Assembly: GCF_018403225.1 (NCBI RefSeq)
Contig: NZ_BOSG01000002.1
Span: forward strand, 558,001-622,000
Length of the DNA: 64,000 nucleotides
Source: Paenibacillus sp. J23TS9
GTDB lineage: Bacteria > Bacillota > Bacilli > Paenibacillales > Paenibacillaceae
Reading direction: 5' to 3'
Shown here: positions 1 to 8,448 of the stretch, in pieces
How the letters are laid out: every line of letters starts with the position of its first letter
Position numbering within the stretch: the stretch's first letter is position 1
Translations under genes and position numbers: made by a program
Notes under the pieces: model-generated
The model's input: the letters and a program-made list of their open reading frames with translations, nothing else
Database searches by the model: none
What the model was told of the DNA's origin: nothing

Positions 1-294
1 CTGCCGGAGGAACGCCGCGTGTTCTGGCAGGGCGAAGAAGTGGATCTCACCAGTAAGGAGTTCACGATGCTGCAGGTTTTTGCCGAAAATCCTAACCGCG
101 CTTTTACGAGAGACGAACTGCTCACCTATGTCTGGGGAGATGATTATTTTGGCAGTGACCGTGCGGTGGACCACTTGATTAAGCGGATGCGCAAAAAAAT
201 CGGGCATCTGCCGCTTGAAGCGGTGTGGGGACATGGTTACAGGATGAGAAATAATGGAGGTGGCAGAAGCGATGAAGCTCGTTCATCAGATTAA
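1..294 (+). CDS. OmpR-family response regulator, C-terminal part only
   Basis: The reading frame is open from base 1, so this is the 3' end (97 codons) of a gene that starts before the window. The residues form the winged-helix DNA-binding domain of the OmpR/PhoB class: a strand pair, SKEFTML, the recognition helix region DRAVDHLIKRMRKKI, and the wing ending in VWGHGYRM. The receiver domain is missing because of the window edge. The stop codon overlaps the start of the sensor kinase gene by 23 nt, so the two are co-transcribed and almost certainly partners. The signal sensed cannot be told from this fragment. Confidence 0.9.
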   Translation: MPEERRVFWQGEEVDLTSKEFTMLQVFAENPNRAFTRDELLTYVWGDDYFGSDRAVDHLIKRMRKKIGHLPLEAVWGHGYRMRNNGGGRSDEARSSD

Positions 295-1645
295 TTTGGC
301 CTTTGGCATTGCTCTGGTATTGGTGCTTTCCGTTACCGGGATCATCATTCACTACGTGCTGCTCGATCACCTAATCGGCGCGCAGAGAAACGACCTGAAA
401 GCCATGAGCGCGGAAATGACGGCCACTATGCAGCAGGGATACACGGCGATGAACAGTGTAGCGGTCAAAGATTATGCTTTGGCAGTACCCATTACACCTT
501 CGAATCTCAGTGTGAACGCCATTCTGACCGATTCAACAGGCAGCATTCTCTCGGTATCTCCGTCAACGCCTTATTCTATAGAATCGTCCCCGTCTGTTGA
601 CACGGGCAAAATGGCTAAACTGCAAACGGCCACTTTCCAAAGCATCCAGAACGGCACCGCCAAGGACTTTATTACAGTCGACAATGTGACGCCTCAGGGA
701 AAATTAACATTGTACACGCCCTTAAGCAAAATCAAAACTATTGAACAGGCGCTGCTGAAACGGCTGCTTATTATTTTCAGCACAGCGGGGCTCGTCATGC
801 TTATCCTCAGCCTGTTTATTACAAAAAAGTTCATTGAGCCTTTAATCCAGCTGCGGGATGAGCTGAACAAAGTGAAGGAACGCCGCTTCGCTGACGTTAG
901 TTTCGTGAAGGCCGGCGGCGAGATCGGCTCGGTGGCCAAATCGCTATTTGACATGGCCGGCGAGTTGAACCGCTTCAATCATGTGCAAAAACAATTTTTC
1001 CAAAACGCATCGCATGAATTAAAAACGCCGCTGATGTCCATCTCCGGTTATGCGGAAGGCATTCGCGACGGTGTCTTTGAAGGGGAAAACGTCCGCAAGG
1101 GGCTAGATGTCATCATGAGCGAAAGCGCACGCCTCAAAAAGCTTGTCACCGAAATGACGCTGCTCGCCAAGCTGGACAGTGAAGAGGATGTGTTCAAGGC
1201 CGAGGAAATTTGCCTCCAGGATCTGCTGACGGAAACGGTGGAACGCATGAATCCCCTTCTCGTTAAAAAAGGAATCACGCTGCATACGATGTACGAGGAC
1301 ATCGAGCTGGTGAAGCTGCGCGCGGATCGCGACAAGCTGCTGCAGGCGCTGCTGAACGTCGTCTCCAATGCGGTACGTTACGCCAAGCATCATATTTATA
1401 TCCATGCGGAGATCCAGAACAAGCATATAGTCATTCGGATAAGTGATGACGGGCCGGGCATATCAGAGACTCTGCTCCCGTATCTCTTCCACCGTTTTGT
1501 CAAAGGAAAAGACGGCGAATCCGGCCTCGGACTCGCCATATCCCGCGCCATTGTCGAGCGCAGCGGCGGCTTAATTCAGGCTGGCAACAAACGCGGAGGT
1601 GGAGCGGTGATTTCGCTGGATTTTCCTGCGGTGCCGGGGACTTAG
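272..1645 (+). CDS. Membrane sensor histidine kinase (OmpR-partner class)
   Basis: 457-residue sensor kinase that would autophosphorylate on His and pass the phosphate to the upstream regulator. Visible parts: a first membrane helix near residues 8-28, an extracytoplasmic stretch of about 130 residues, a second helix near 165-185, HAMP, a HisKA box with the phospho-acceptor in ASHELKTPL, and ATPase boxes NVVSNAVRYA, DDGPGI and GLGLAISRAIV. The start at 272 is preferred to the ATG at 254 because GGAGG lies at 256-260. The gene overlaps the regulator end and is followed by a strong terminator. The ligand is unknown. Confidence 0.88.
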   Translation: MKLVHQINLAFGIALVLVLSVTGIIIHYVLLDHLIGAQRNDLKAMSAEMTATMQQGYTAMNSVAVKDYALAVPITPSNLSVNAILTDSTGSILSVSPSTPYSIESSPSVDTGKMAKLQTATFQSIQNGTAKDFITVDNVTPQGKLTLYTPLSKIKTIEQALLKRLLIIFSTAGLVMLILSLFITKKFIEPLIQLRDELNKVKERRFADVSFVKAGGEIGSVAKSLFDMAGELNRFNHVQKQFFQNASHELKTPLMSISGYAEGIRDGVFEGENVRKGLDVIMSESARLKKLVTEMTLLAKLDSEEDVFKAEEICLQDLLTETVERMNPLLVKKGITLHTMYEDIELVKLRADRDKLLQALLNVVSNAVRYAKHHIYIHAEIQNKHIVIRISDDGPGISETLLPYLFHRFVKGKDGESGLGLAISRAIVERSGGLIQAGNKRGGGAVISLDFPAVPGT

Positions 1646-1691
1646 CAGCACTGCCCCTCCCGAAGAAACAATCTGTATAGTAATTCCCGAT

Positions 1692-1721
1692 AAAAAAAGA
1701 CCCTCGAAGGGTCTTTTTTTT
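1692..1721. terminator. Bidirectional intrinsic terminator
   Basis: Hairpin AGACCC-TCGA-GGGTCT flanked by A7 on one side and T8 on the other. It lies between two convergent genes (kinase on plus, deacetylase on minus) and can serve both. Confidence 0.9.
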
Positions 1722-1738
1722 GTTTATTCTGTAAGCCC

Positions 1739-2650
1739 CTATTTCAGCAGCTCCTGTACAAGTCGCAGCACCGAACGCAGACGCGGCTGCTTTAAATGCT
1801 CCTGTACATACCGGTAGTTCGTCAATTCAACACCGGCATCGCGAAGAGCATAGCTGAAATCTTCGTCAAAAGGGAGCCGGAATTCCCATACCCGCTTGGC
1901 GTAATTCGGAATGTTCTCCTCCATCCACGGATCCTCGACACCGGGATGGATGTAAGTCTCGCAGACACCGTCCGGCAGATGGTACAGCTTGGCGATCATC
2001 GACTGCTTAAAGCTGTCATAAGTCTCCCCTTCCTCTATGCCGAAGGGATGGGACAGCAGATAATCGGGAATCGGCACGCCAAGCGCATCCGCCAAGGCTA
2101 CCACACGGGCAACCGGACGCTCGATATCGCTCAGTGAACCCAGCAGCGGGTCTTCCTTGTAGATATGCCGGAAAAAGCGCATCGGCAGCTTCCAGCGCGA
2201 TACCTTCCAAAGCGTCTGTGGAAGCAGGCTCCGTCCGGTTTCCATCCCGTACAGGCTTCCCATATGATTGTCGACATGGCTAATGGCGATGCCTGCCTTC
2301 CGTGCCCGCTCATACTGGGCATCGATCTCTCTCATCGCAGCCTTCGTCTCTGCACTCTGTTCAAATTCCCTCACGGTACGGTATTGATAGCCGCTGTCGT
2401 CATGCAGCGACGGATCACCCGTCAGGCTGCGCCAACGAAGCGCTTCAAATTCGCTGGTCATCGTCAGATGCAGCCCAATGTTGGGCTGCTTCCGGCGGGC
2501 CGTCCATGCTGCCGCCTCCTCAAAGCCGGGGGCAACCGCCATAATTGTGGCTGAAGATACCTTTCCCTCTTCCAAAAGAGCCATGATCGCCTGGTTCAAG
2601 GCAGGGCTTTGTCCGAAATCGTCACAGTTGATGATGAGTTTCTTCCCCAT
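1739..2650 (-). CDS. ChbG/HpnK (YdjC)-family carbohydrate deacetylase
   Basis: 303-residue cytoplasmic protein with the family opening LIINCDDFGQSPALNQAI. The DD pair and the later SHVDNHMGS histidines are the usual metal ligands of this group, which removes N-acetyl groups from oligosaccharides such as diacetylchitobiose. It is translated right after, and overlapping by 29 nt, the GPH symporter gene. The likely flow is import of a disaccharide followed by deacetylation. The RBS GGGGGG lies 9 nt before the ATG. The substrate is inferred from the family only. Confidence 0.85.
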   Translation of the reverse strand: MGKKLIINCDDFGQSPALNQAIMALLEEGKVSSATIMAVAPGFEEAAAWTARRKQPNIGLHLTMTSEFEALRWRSLTGDPSLHDDSGYQYRTVREFEQSAETKAAMREIDAQYERARKAGIAISHVDNHMGSLYGMETGRSLLPQTLWKVSRWKLPMRFFRHIYKEDPLLGSLSDIERPVARVVALADALGVPIPDYLLSHPFGIEEGETYDSFKQSMIAKLYHLPDGVCETYIHPGVEDPWMEENIPNYAKRVWEFRLPFDEDFSYALRDAGVELTNYRYVQEHLKQPRLRSVLRLVQELLK

Positions 2651-3944
2651 GCGTTAAGTCCCCCCTACGGTGCGTCGTAAATTCAAATCGGGTAAGCAGC
2701 GAAATCACAATGGATACGAGAAGCAGACAGAACGGCACGACACTGATCAACACCCGGAACGTCATTTCGGGATTCGCTCCCGGCTTCTCACCGCTTTCAT
2801 AGCCAAAGATTAAACCCACAATCAGAAATGCGAGAGCCGAGATCAGTCCGCTGGAACGGGTAATGAATCCGGCCACGGCCGTATATATACCCTCTCTGCG
2901 CAGGCCCGTTTTCTCTGCATCTTCATCAATGATTCTGCCGCTGACCATCGCCGGTGTCACCAGGAAGCCCGCAAGTCCGAAACCGACAGCGATTCCGGCT
3001 GCCACCCCGCTGACCAGGTTAAAGCCGAACCAGAGCGGAAGAACGGATACCGCATAGACAGCCAGCGACAACCGCCATACCTTCACCCCGTCCATCCGGC
3101 GGCAGATCCAGTACCAGACAAAAACGAGCGGAATGACCGATACGAACACAGCCGCCATAAGAATCGTGACCTGCGCTTCGCCAATTTTCAGCACATACTT
3201 CGCATAAAAAGGGATTATGGAGCTGACGAGCCCATTCACCGTCTGAGCGAATGAGTTCGAGATATTAAACAGCCAGAATTTTTTATTCTTCAGCGTTTCC
3301 TTGAATGCGGCGCCCAGCTTTAATGGCTCTCCCACGCTGTGCTCCTTGCGCTCACGAACTCCAAGCATGCAGATGAGCATGGCAATCCCGAAAACAAATG
3401 CGTAAATGATGGACATGTTGGAGAAATTCAGTGCCTTGAAAATAATCGGCGTAAGCGCCGATCCGATTAGCAGCGCCACCACCTGATAGCTTTGCTGGAT
3501 AGCCGATGCCTTGGCTCGGAGACGATCACCCTGATACAGCTCAGGAAACAAGGCTCCATAGTTAACCCACAATACCGTAGATACCGCCTCAAACAAAATC
3601 AAAGCCGTCAGAAACCAGGCGAATAGTCCGTTCTGTGATAACCCTCCGGGAGGCGAGAACACCATAATAAATGTCAGCATGAACAGCGGCATAGCACCGA
3701 AAATCCACGGTCTCCTCCGACCGAGCCGGGTATTGGTGCGGTCAGACCAGTGGCCAAACAGCGGATTATTAACGGCATCCCAGATAAGAAAGATCGTGCG
3801 GGCCAGTGTTGCCAGCCCGATGCCAAGCCCCAACTTTTCCACGTAAAAGAAGCTGTAAAACGTGCTGAATGCCTGGCTCGGAACCATCATGGCAAACATA
3901 CCGAGAGCGAAGGTGTACGGTGAATTGACCCATTTGCGCTGCAT
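2622..3944 (-). CDS. GPH-family sugar:cation symporter (MFS)
   Basis: 440-residue, about 12-helix integral membrane protein. The family signature is clear near the N-terminus (WDAVNNPLFGHWSDRT, then GRRRPWIF), typical of glycoside-pentoside-hexuronide symporters such as MelB and YjmB. The start at 3944 (MQRKWVNSPYTF) is chosen over the upstream ATGs at 3959 and 3950 because GGGAGG falls 8 nt before it; the earlier ATGs flank that RBS. It overlaps the deacetylase gene, so the pair is a two-gene operon. A possible -10 TATAAT is at 3981-3986. The sugar carried cannot be read from the sequence. Confidence 0.85.
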   Translation of the reverse strand: MQRKWVNSPYTFALGMFAMMVPSQAFSTFYSFFYVEKLGLGIGLATLARTIFLIWDAVNNPLFGHWSDRTNTRLGRRRPWIFGAMPLFMLTFIMVFSPPGGLSQNGLFAWFLTALILFEAVSTVLWVNYGALFPELYQGDRLRAKASAIQQSYQVVALLIGSALTPIIFKALNFSNMSIIYAFVFGIAMLICMLGVRERKEHSVGEPLKLGAAFKETLKNKKFWLFNISNSFAQTVNGLVSSIIPFYAKYVLKIGEAQVTILMAAVFVSVIPLVFVWYWICRRMDGVKVWRLSLAVYAVSVLPLWFGFNLVSGVAAGIAVGFGLAGFLVTPAMVSGRIIDEDAEKTGLRREGIYTAVAGFITRSSGLISALAFLIVGLIFGYESGEKPGANPEMTFRVLISVVPFCLLLVSIVISLLTRFEFTTHRRGDLTHGEETHHQL

Positions 3945-3980
3945 GCGCATTCCTCCCATACCGTGAATATCATTTGTTCT

Positions 3981-4009
3981 ATTATATTCAACGCATGGGT
4001 TATTTTACC
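3981..4009 (-). promoter_or_regulatory. Candidate promoter of symporter/deacetylase operon
   Basis: A perfect -10 TATAAT at 3981-3986 (minus strand) lies 37 nt before the chosen start. The matching -35 at 4004-4009 (GGTAAA) is weak, so an activator may be needed. No operator was recognised in the AT-rich 4010-4110 stretch. Confidence 0.4.
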
Positions 4010-4112
4010 TTTAAGTGGGAGCCGTCATAGAAATACTTATATACTAGAAAAACATGTAACCGGAACAGAAGTGACTATAAATCTCTCTAAGAATACATAT
4101 AAAAGATTTTAA

Positions 4113-4146
4113 CAAAAAGGGACGTGGCCCGTAGGCCCCGCCCCTT
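4113..4146 (-). terminator. Intrinsic terminator after lrgAB
   Basis: GC-rich imperfect hairpin (arms 4119-4129 and 4134-4144, inner stem GGCC/GGCC) followed on the minus strand by five Ts. It ends the long minus-strand transcript that carries lrgAB. Confidence 0.7.
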
Positions 4147-4173
4147 TCTTATTCTCGTAATCTACCACTTTCC

Positions 4174-4857
4174 TCAAAACCCCAGTAAATGCAGCGGAAG
4201 GGCCAGCACCGACACCCAGATGCCGGTCAGCCCCATGCTAAAGCCGCTGACAGCGCCCATCCACTCCGAGTCCTTGAGCACGCGGGCCGTGCCGATGCCA
4301 TGAGAGGTCGTACCGATGGCAACGCCGATGGCCGTCTCATCCCGGATGCCGCATAGCCGCAGCAGCGGCGGACCCATAATGCTGCCCGCAAGACCCGTCA
4401 AGACGGTGAGTACCGCCGTCAGCTCCGGATAGCCGCCATAAAGCCGCGATACCTCCATCGAGATCGGCGTTGTCGCAGACTTGGGCATAAGCGTCCAGGC
4501 CATGTCACTCGTTCCGCCCATCCACAGCACGATCAGCCCTGAGCTCAGCAGGCCGCTTAAAGCCCCAATGGTAATGCCGCCCAGGATTGGACGCCAGCTG
4601 CGGCGGATTCGCTCGGCATTTTTATAGATGGGCACGCCTAGCGCGATCGTCGCCGGACCGAGCAGGAAGCTCAGCCAGGAGCCGCCCTTCTGGTAATCGG
4701 ATACCGGAATCCTGAGCACCACAAGCATGATCATAATCATGGCGCTGGTCATGAGCAGCGGCTGAACCCAAGAACGGCGGGATTGCAGCCATAAAAACAG
4801 TGCGTACACAATGACGGTAACAGCAATGCCGAATAAGGGATCAGCCGCGATGGACAT
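4174..4857 (-). CDS. lrgB: LrgB/CidB-family membrane protein
   Basis: 227-residue polytopic protein of the LrgB (antiholin-like) family, linked in Gram-positives to control of autolysis and to pyruvate/overflow metabolite transport. Seen: multiple hydrophobic helices and the family segments PATIALGVPIYKN, TTPISMEVSRLYGG, and the C-terminal GTTSHGIGTARVL. The start at 4857 is chosen because AAGGAGG lies 6 nt before it, while the ATG at 4863 abuts that RBS. It overlaps lrgA by 17 nt, so translation is probably coupled. The pair is the last part of the minus-strand run headed by sialate genes. Confidence 0.88.
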   Translation of the reverse strand: MSIAADPLFGIAVTVIVYALFLWLQSRRSWVQPLLMTSAMIMIMLVVLRIPVSDYQKGGSWLSFLLGPATIALGVPIYKNAERIRRSWRPILGGITIGALSGLLSSGLIVLWMGGTSDMAWTLMPKSATTPISMEVSRLYGGYPELTAVLTVLTGLAGSIMGPPLLRLCGIRDETAIGVAIGTTSHGIGTARVLKDSEWMGAVSGFSMGLTGIWVSVLALPLHLLGF

Positions 4858-5218
4858 GAGCATCCTCCTTCTGCTGCCGGGCCTTTCGGGCTTGCAGGCG
4901 GTTTTGCACCATCCAGCCGGTTACAAGCAAAGGCAAAAGCAGGCTCACAACTCCACTGCCCGTGATTACGGCCCAATGCTCGCGGAGATAAGGAAAGAAA
5001 GCAAGGCTGCCTACGATCACCGGCACAAAAAAAAGACTCATATATTTGAGCAAGAACGACGCCGTTTCCTCCACCTTATGGAGCGGCACCCACTTCAAAA
5101 ACAAAGCCACAATAAATAAAAGCAAGCCGATCACATTGGCGGGGAGCGGCAAGCCCGTTAGACGCTGAATGAGCCAACCAGCCAGCTGAAAAAAGGCAAG
5201 TATAGCAAATCCAATCAT
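4841..5218 (-). CDS. lrgA: LrgA/CidA holin-like membrane protein
   Basis: 125 residues with four hydrophobic helices and the LrgA signature LPLPANVIGLLLFI, followed by a VEETASFLLKYMSLFFVPV segment. The C-terminus is charged. It is the small holin-like partner of LrgB and sits in the same operon with overlapping frames. Only 51 nt separate it from the esterase gene upstream and no terminator is visible there, so it may be read through from the sialate operon. The RBS AAGGAGGG is well placed. Confidence 0.87.
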   Translation of the reverse strand: MIGFAILAFFQLAGWLIQRLTGLPLPANVIGLLLFIVALFLKWVPLHKVEETASFLLKYMSLFFVPVIVGSLAFFPYLREHWAVITGSGVVSLLLPLLVTGWMVQNRLQARKARQQKEDAHVHRG

Positions 5219-5269
5219 CTTAATCCCTCCTTGTGAACGGCTCGATGTCTTGTTTAGTCTTATAGATTC

Positions 5270-6232
5270 TTATAGATCCTTCAGGAATTGTATGATTTTA
5301 TCATGGAGTCCCGGCAGGCCTTCATGGCCGAAATCAGGGAAAACCTCGAGCTGCACCGGAGCGGTGATCTTGTTGATGGCCGCAAACTGCGTGGACGGCG
5401 GACACACGACATCCATCAGGCCAACCCCGACAAGCACGTCGGCCTTGATGCGTGGTGCTAGGTTCTGGATATCGATATATCCTAGCTTCGTGAAAATCTC
5501 TTCCTCGCGCTGATGCTGCGGATCAAAATAGCGGAAGTACGTGCTGAGCTCTTCATAAGCATGCTTGAAGAGATCCATTTCCCATGTTCTGCGGTAATCG
5601 CTCAGGAACGGATAGACCGGCGCCGCCTTCTTGATCCGTGGCTCCAAAGCTGCACATGCGATCGTCAGTGCACCACCCTGCGACCAGCCTGTTGCACCTA
5701 CACGTTCTGCATCCACTTCCGGCAGATTCATGACAATAGAGGCTAGTTGCGCAGTATCCAGGAATACGTCCCGGAACAGCAGGCGATGCGGGTCCTCATT
5801 CTCCAGACCGCGGATTATATGGCCGCGATGCGTATTTCCGCGTACCCCGCCGGTATCTTCAGATAAGCCTCCCTGTCCCCGTACATCCAGGGAAGCGACG
5901 GAAAACCCAAGCGACGGATACACCATCTTGTCCATCCAGTCGCCGCTATTCCCGGTGTAGCCATGGAACTGAAGCACAGCCGGATGCGGCTCTGCAATTC
6001 CTTTGGGCCTGATGTACTTCGCATGCACTCTGGCACCGCTTACACCCGTGAAATACAAATGGAAGCATTCCGCGAACGGAAGCTGGAATTCAGCAGGGAT
6101 CATCTCTACCTGGGGATCTACGGCATGCATCTCCTCAAGCGCCTTTTCCCAATAAGCATCAAAATCATGGGGTCTTGGATTGATTCCTTGGTACGTTTTC
6201 AGCTCTGATAGGGGCATATCGACTAGCGGCAT
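5270..6232 (-). CDS. CE7-family acetyl esterase (acetylxylan esterase/cephalosporin-C deacetylase)
   Basis: 320-residue alpha/beta hydrolase closely matching the length and N-terminal pattern of Bacillus Cah/AXE. Catalytic triad visible as Ser184 in GWSQGG, Asp274 in GLMDVVCPP and His303 in FGHEG; RGQGG near 118 fits the oxyanion area. No signal peptide, so it acts in the cytoplasm on imported acetylated sugars. The start at 6232 (MPLVDMPLSELKTY) is set by AAAGG 8-9 nt upstream and family alignment; the longer frame to 6283 lies within yhcH. As the last metabolic gene of a sialate operon it may remove O-acetyl groups from sialic acids, but this is inference. Confidence 0.88.
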   Translation of the reverse strand: MPLVDMPLSELKTYQGINPRPHDFDAYWEKALEEMHAVDPQVEMIPAEFQLPFAECFHLYFTGVSGARVHAKYIRPKGIAEPHPAVLQFHGYTGNSGDWMDKMVYPSLGFSVASLDVRGQGGLSEDTGGVRGNTHRGHIIRGLENEDPHRLLFRDVFLDTAQLASIVMNLPEVDAERVGATGWSQGGALTIACAALEPRIKKAAPVYPFLSDYRRTWEMDLFKHAYEELSTYFRYFDPQHQREEEIFTKLGYIDIQNLAPRIKADVLVGVGLMDVVCPPSTQFAAINKITAPVQLEVFPDFGHEGLPGLHDKIIQFLKDL

Positions 6233-6731
6233 CGTCATCACCTTTTTCTTCTGATTTAAACAAACTCGAGTTGACTTTGACAACTACTTTTTTTATCGGC
6301 TCGCCCATTATACCATGTTTGCCCCTTAATCCGGGCCGGTGAACATCTGTGGGAAAGAACACAGCATACATACCCGGCTCAAGCTCCAGAAGCTGCTCTG
6401 CACCTGTACTTTCATACAAACTGATGTCCTGTCCAGGACGGATTTCACGGGCGACATCCTCATCGGAATGAGCTTTCCAGCCTATGCATTCGCTCCCCCC
6501 CACCAGATAGTGGATATCAATGAACAACTCATGCTTCTCTGCCCTTGATCCGATAGGATCGAGAGACTCCAGCCCCGAAAGGGTCAGATAGATATCGGAG
6601 CCATTCAGTTCATATCTGCCTTCCTCCAATGAATCAAAATCCGTTTGATCCAGCACATCAATCACTTGCCGGAGCAATGGGTGAATATGCTGCCGGTCTT
6701 GTTCCCATTGATCCATTTTGCCGAGCATCAT
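6165..6731 (-). CDS. YhcH/YjgK/YiaL (NanQ-like) sialic acid anomerase-type protein
   Basis: 188-residue cupin-like protein. The core up to about residue 158 (EKHELFIDIHYLVGG, FFPTDVHRPGL, KKVVVKV) matches the YhcH family, whose E. coli member NanQ speeds interconversion of sialic acid anomers. It starts with an ATGA overlap with the ROK kinase stop. Odd point: about 30 extra C-terminal residues run 68 nt into the esterase gene. The extension begins just after a run of five As (6243-6247); one more A would give a stop directly at the esterase RBS, the spacing expected in such operons. Confidence 0.8.
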   Translation of the reverse strand: MMLGKMDQWEQDRQHIHPLLRQVIDVLDQTDFDSLEEGRYELNGSDIYLTLSGLESLDPIGSRAEKHELFIDIHYLVGGSECIGWKAHSDEDVAREIRPGQDISLYESTGAEQLLELEPGMYAVFFPTDVHRPGLRGKHGIMGEPIKKVVVKVNSSLFKSEEKGDDDAASRYAPIRAENVPRNQSKTP

Positions 6732-7732
6732 AAAGCCTTCCCCTCTCTGCCCGAGGCTGGCATACGCAGCGGATACTCCCATAGCTGAAGCCCTGCCCCG
6801 ATCATGCCGCTGTAATTACCACGGTAAGCTGAGACAATCCGGAGACTACCGGTAAAAGAAGGCATTGCGCGCCTCATCGTTTCTTCCCGCACCCGATCTA
6901 TGAAGGCCTCTCCGCTCTCAGCCACACCCCCGCCAAGCACGATCATCTCCGGGTTAAACATGTGGATGAGCGAAGCCAGCGCCGAGCCCAGCGCGCGGAA
7001 GGTCTCATCCATGATCTTACTTGCCGCGGGGTCACCCGCCTGCCAGAGGGCCATGACTTCCCGGGCGTCTACGCCGGCTGCATTTTGACCCATGTTCTCA
7101 AGCTCCTTCCGCATGCGCGCGCCGATTCCGGTGCCGGAAGCATACTGCTCCAAGCAGCCCACACCGCCGCAGATACAGGGCAGTCCGTCGAAATCCACCG
7201 ACATATGTCCGATTTCTCCAGCTCCTCCCCAGCTGCCGCGCACAATTTGCCCGTCCACCATAATCCCTCCGCCAACGCCTGTTCCCAGAGCCAGACATAG
7301 AAAATGACGGAGACCTTGGGCGGCACCGAGTCTTTTCTCCGTCAGCGTCAGGACGTTCACATCATTGTCCACGAACACAGGCATCTGGAAACGCTCCTCC
7401 AGAATCCGCCGGAGCGGTGTGCCCGTATAGCCGGGAATCAGCTCCGTAGAAAAATGCACCGAACCCTGCTCCCAGTTGATCTGGCCAGCGCTGGCCACGC
7501 CAATACCGCGTATGCGGAAGAGGTCTGGGCCCCCTTCATTCTGGAATATCTTGCCAAGTATCTCCATGATCCGGTCCGGAATACTTCCTTGACCCGGCAA
7601 TGTAGGCAGAGAGCAAGCGCTAAGCACTTGCCCCCTCTCGTCAACGATGCCTGCATTGATTTTCGTGCCGCCAAGATCAATACCTATGGCATACGTAGAA
7701 TCGGGTGCATAAACAAGTCGTGTCATCCCCAT
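6728..7732 (-). CDS. nanK: ROK-family sugar kinase, probable N-acetylmannosamine kinase
   Basis: 334-residue cytoplasmic kinase. ATP phosphate loop YAIGIDLGGTKINAGI near residue 14, the ROK zinc motif CICGGVGCLEQYASGTG in the middle, and IVLGGGVAESG near the C-terminus. In this operon, between nanE and yhcH and with a NanA-like lyase upstream, the expected job is phosphorylating ManNAc to ManNAc-6-P for NanE. Glucokinase-type activity cannot be excluded from sequence alone. The start at 7732 has AGGCGGG upstream; the ATG at 7726 is an alternative. Confidence 0.82.
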   Translation of the reverse strand: MGMTRLVYAPDSTYAIGIDLGGTKINAGIVDERGQVLSACSLPTLPGQGSIPDRIMEILGKIFQNEGGPDLFRIRGIGVASAGQINWEQGSVHFSTELIPGYTGTPLRRILEERFQMPVFVDNDVNVLTLTEKRLGAAQGLRHFLCLALGTGVGGGIMVDGQIVRGSWGGAGEIGHMSVDFDGLPCICGGVGCLEQYASGTGIGARMRKELENMGQNAAGVDAREVMALWQAGDPAASKIMDETFRALGSALASLIHMFNPEMIVLGGGVAESGEAFIDRVREETMRRAMPSFTGSLRIVSAYRGNYSGMIGAGLQLWEYPLRMPASGREGKAL

Positions 7733-7743
7733 TTTGCGCCCGC

Positions 7744-8424
7744 CTATCCCAAAACCACGGACATGGCATGCACGTACTGCTCGGTGATCAGCTGCGGCCT
7801 GGTGATGGCGCTGCCGACTACGACGTATTCTGCGCCGACCGCCAATGCCAAAGCCGCGTCTGCCGGTGTGGAGATTTTACCTTCGGCAATCAATACCGCT
7901 TGGGTCAGTGACTTGGCGAGCTGTGACAGGAGACGGATATCAGGTCCGGCGATTTGGGCGCTATGCGATGTATATCCCGACAGCGTGGTGCCGACGTAAT
8001 CTACCCCAAGCTTCTCCGCAGCCATGCCTTCTTCAAATGTCGATACATCAGCCATGACAGCCACTCCAGCTTCATGTGCCGCATCAATCAGTTCCTTGAC
8101 CATTTCGAGGCGGTTTTCACGGTCTGTCACATCCAGTGCAACGATATCCGCGCCTGCTTCAATGATTTGCTTCACTTCTGTCAACGTAGGCGTAATGAAT
8201 ACATCCGAGCCCGGCATCATCCTTTTAATGATGCCGATTACCGGCAGTTCCACGGCCTGCTTGATGCCCCAAATATCGGGGGCTCCGTTCGCGCGAATGC
8301 CAACGGCGCCGGATTGCTGCGCAGCCAAAGCCATTTTTACCATCGTATCTCCGCCATGCAGCGGCTCATTCTCCAGTGCCTGGCAGGACACGATCAAACC
8401 CCGGTTTTTAAATATACAATTCAT
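7744..8424 (-). CDS. nanE: N-acetylmannosamine-6-phosphate 2-epimerase
   Basis: 226-residue TIM-barrel protein. Family marks: LIVSCQALENEPLHG at the N-terminus, PVIGIIKR, the ALDVTDRENR block, AVMADVSTFEEG, and the phosphate-binding end VVVGSAITRPQ. It converts ManNAc-6-P to GlcNAc-6-P, linking sialate to the amino-sugar pathway. The start at 8424 is set by GGGGGAGC 6 nt upstream. It lies 24 nt after the lyase gene and 11 nt before the kinase gene. nagA and nagB, needed afterwards, are not in the window. Confidence 0.93.
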   Translation of the reverse strand: MNCIFKNRGLIVSCQALENEPLHGGDTMVKMALAAQQSGAVGIRANGAPDIWGIKQAVELPVIGIIKRMMPGSDVFITPTLTEVKQIIEAGADIVALDVTDRENRLEMVKELIDAAHEAGVAVMADVSTFEEGMAAEKLGVDYVGTTLSGYTSHSAQIAGPDIRLLSQLAKSLTQAVLIAEGKISTPADAALALAVGAEYVVVGSAITRPQLITEQYVHAMSVVLG

Positions 8425-8448
8425 ATAGCAGCTCCCCCTCTTACCCAA

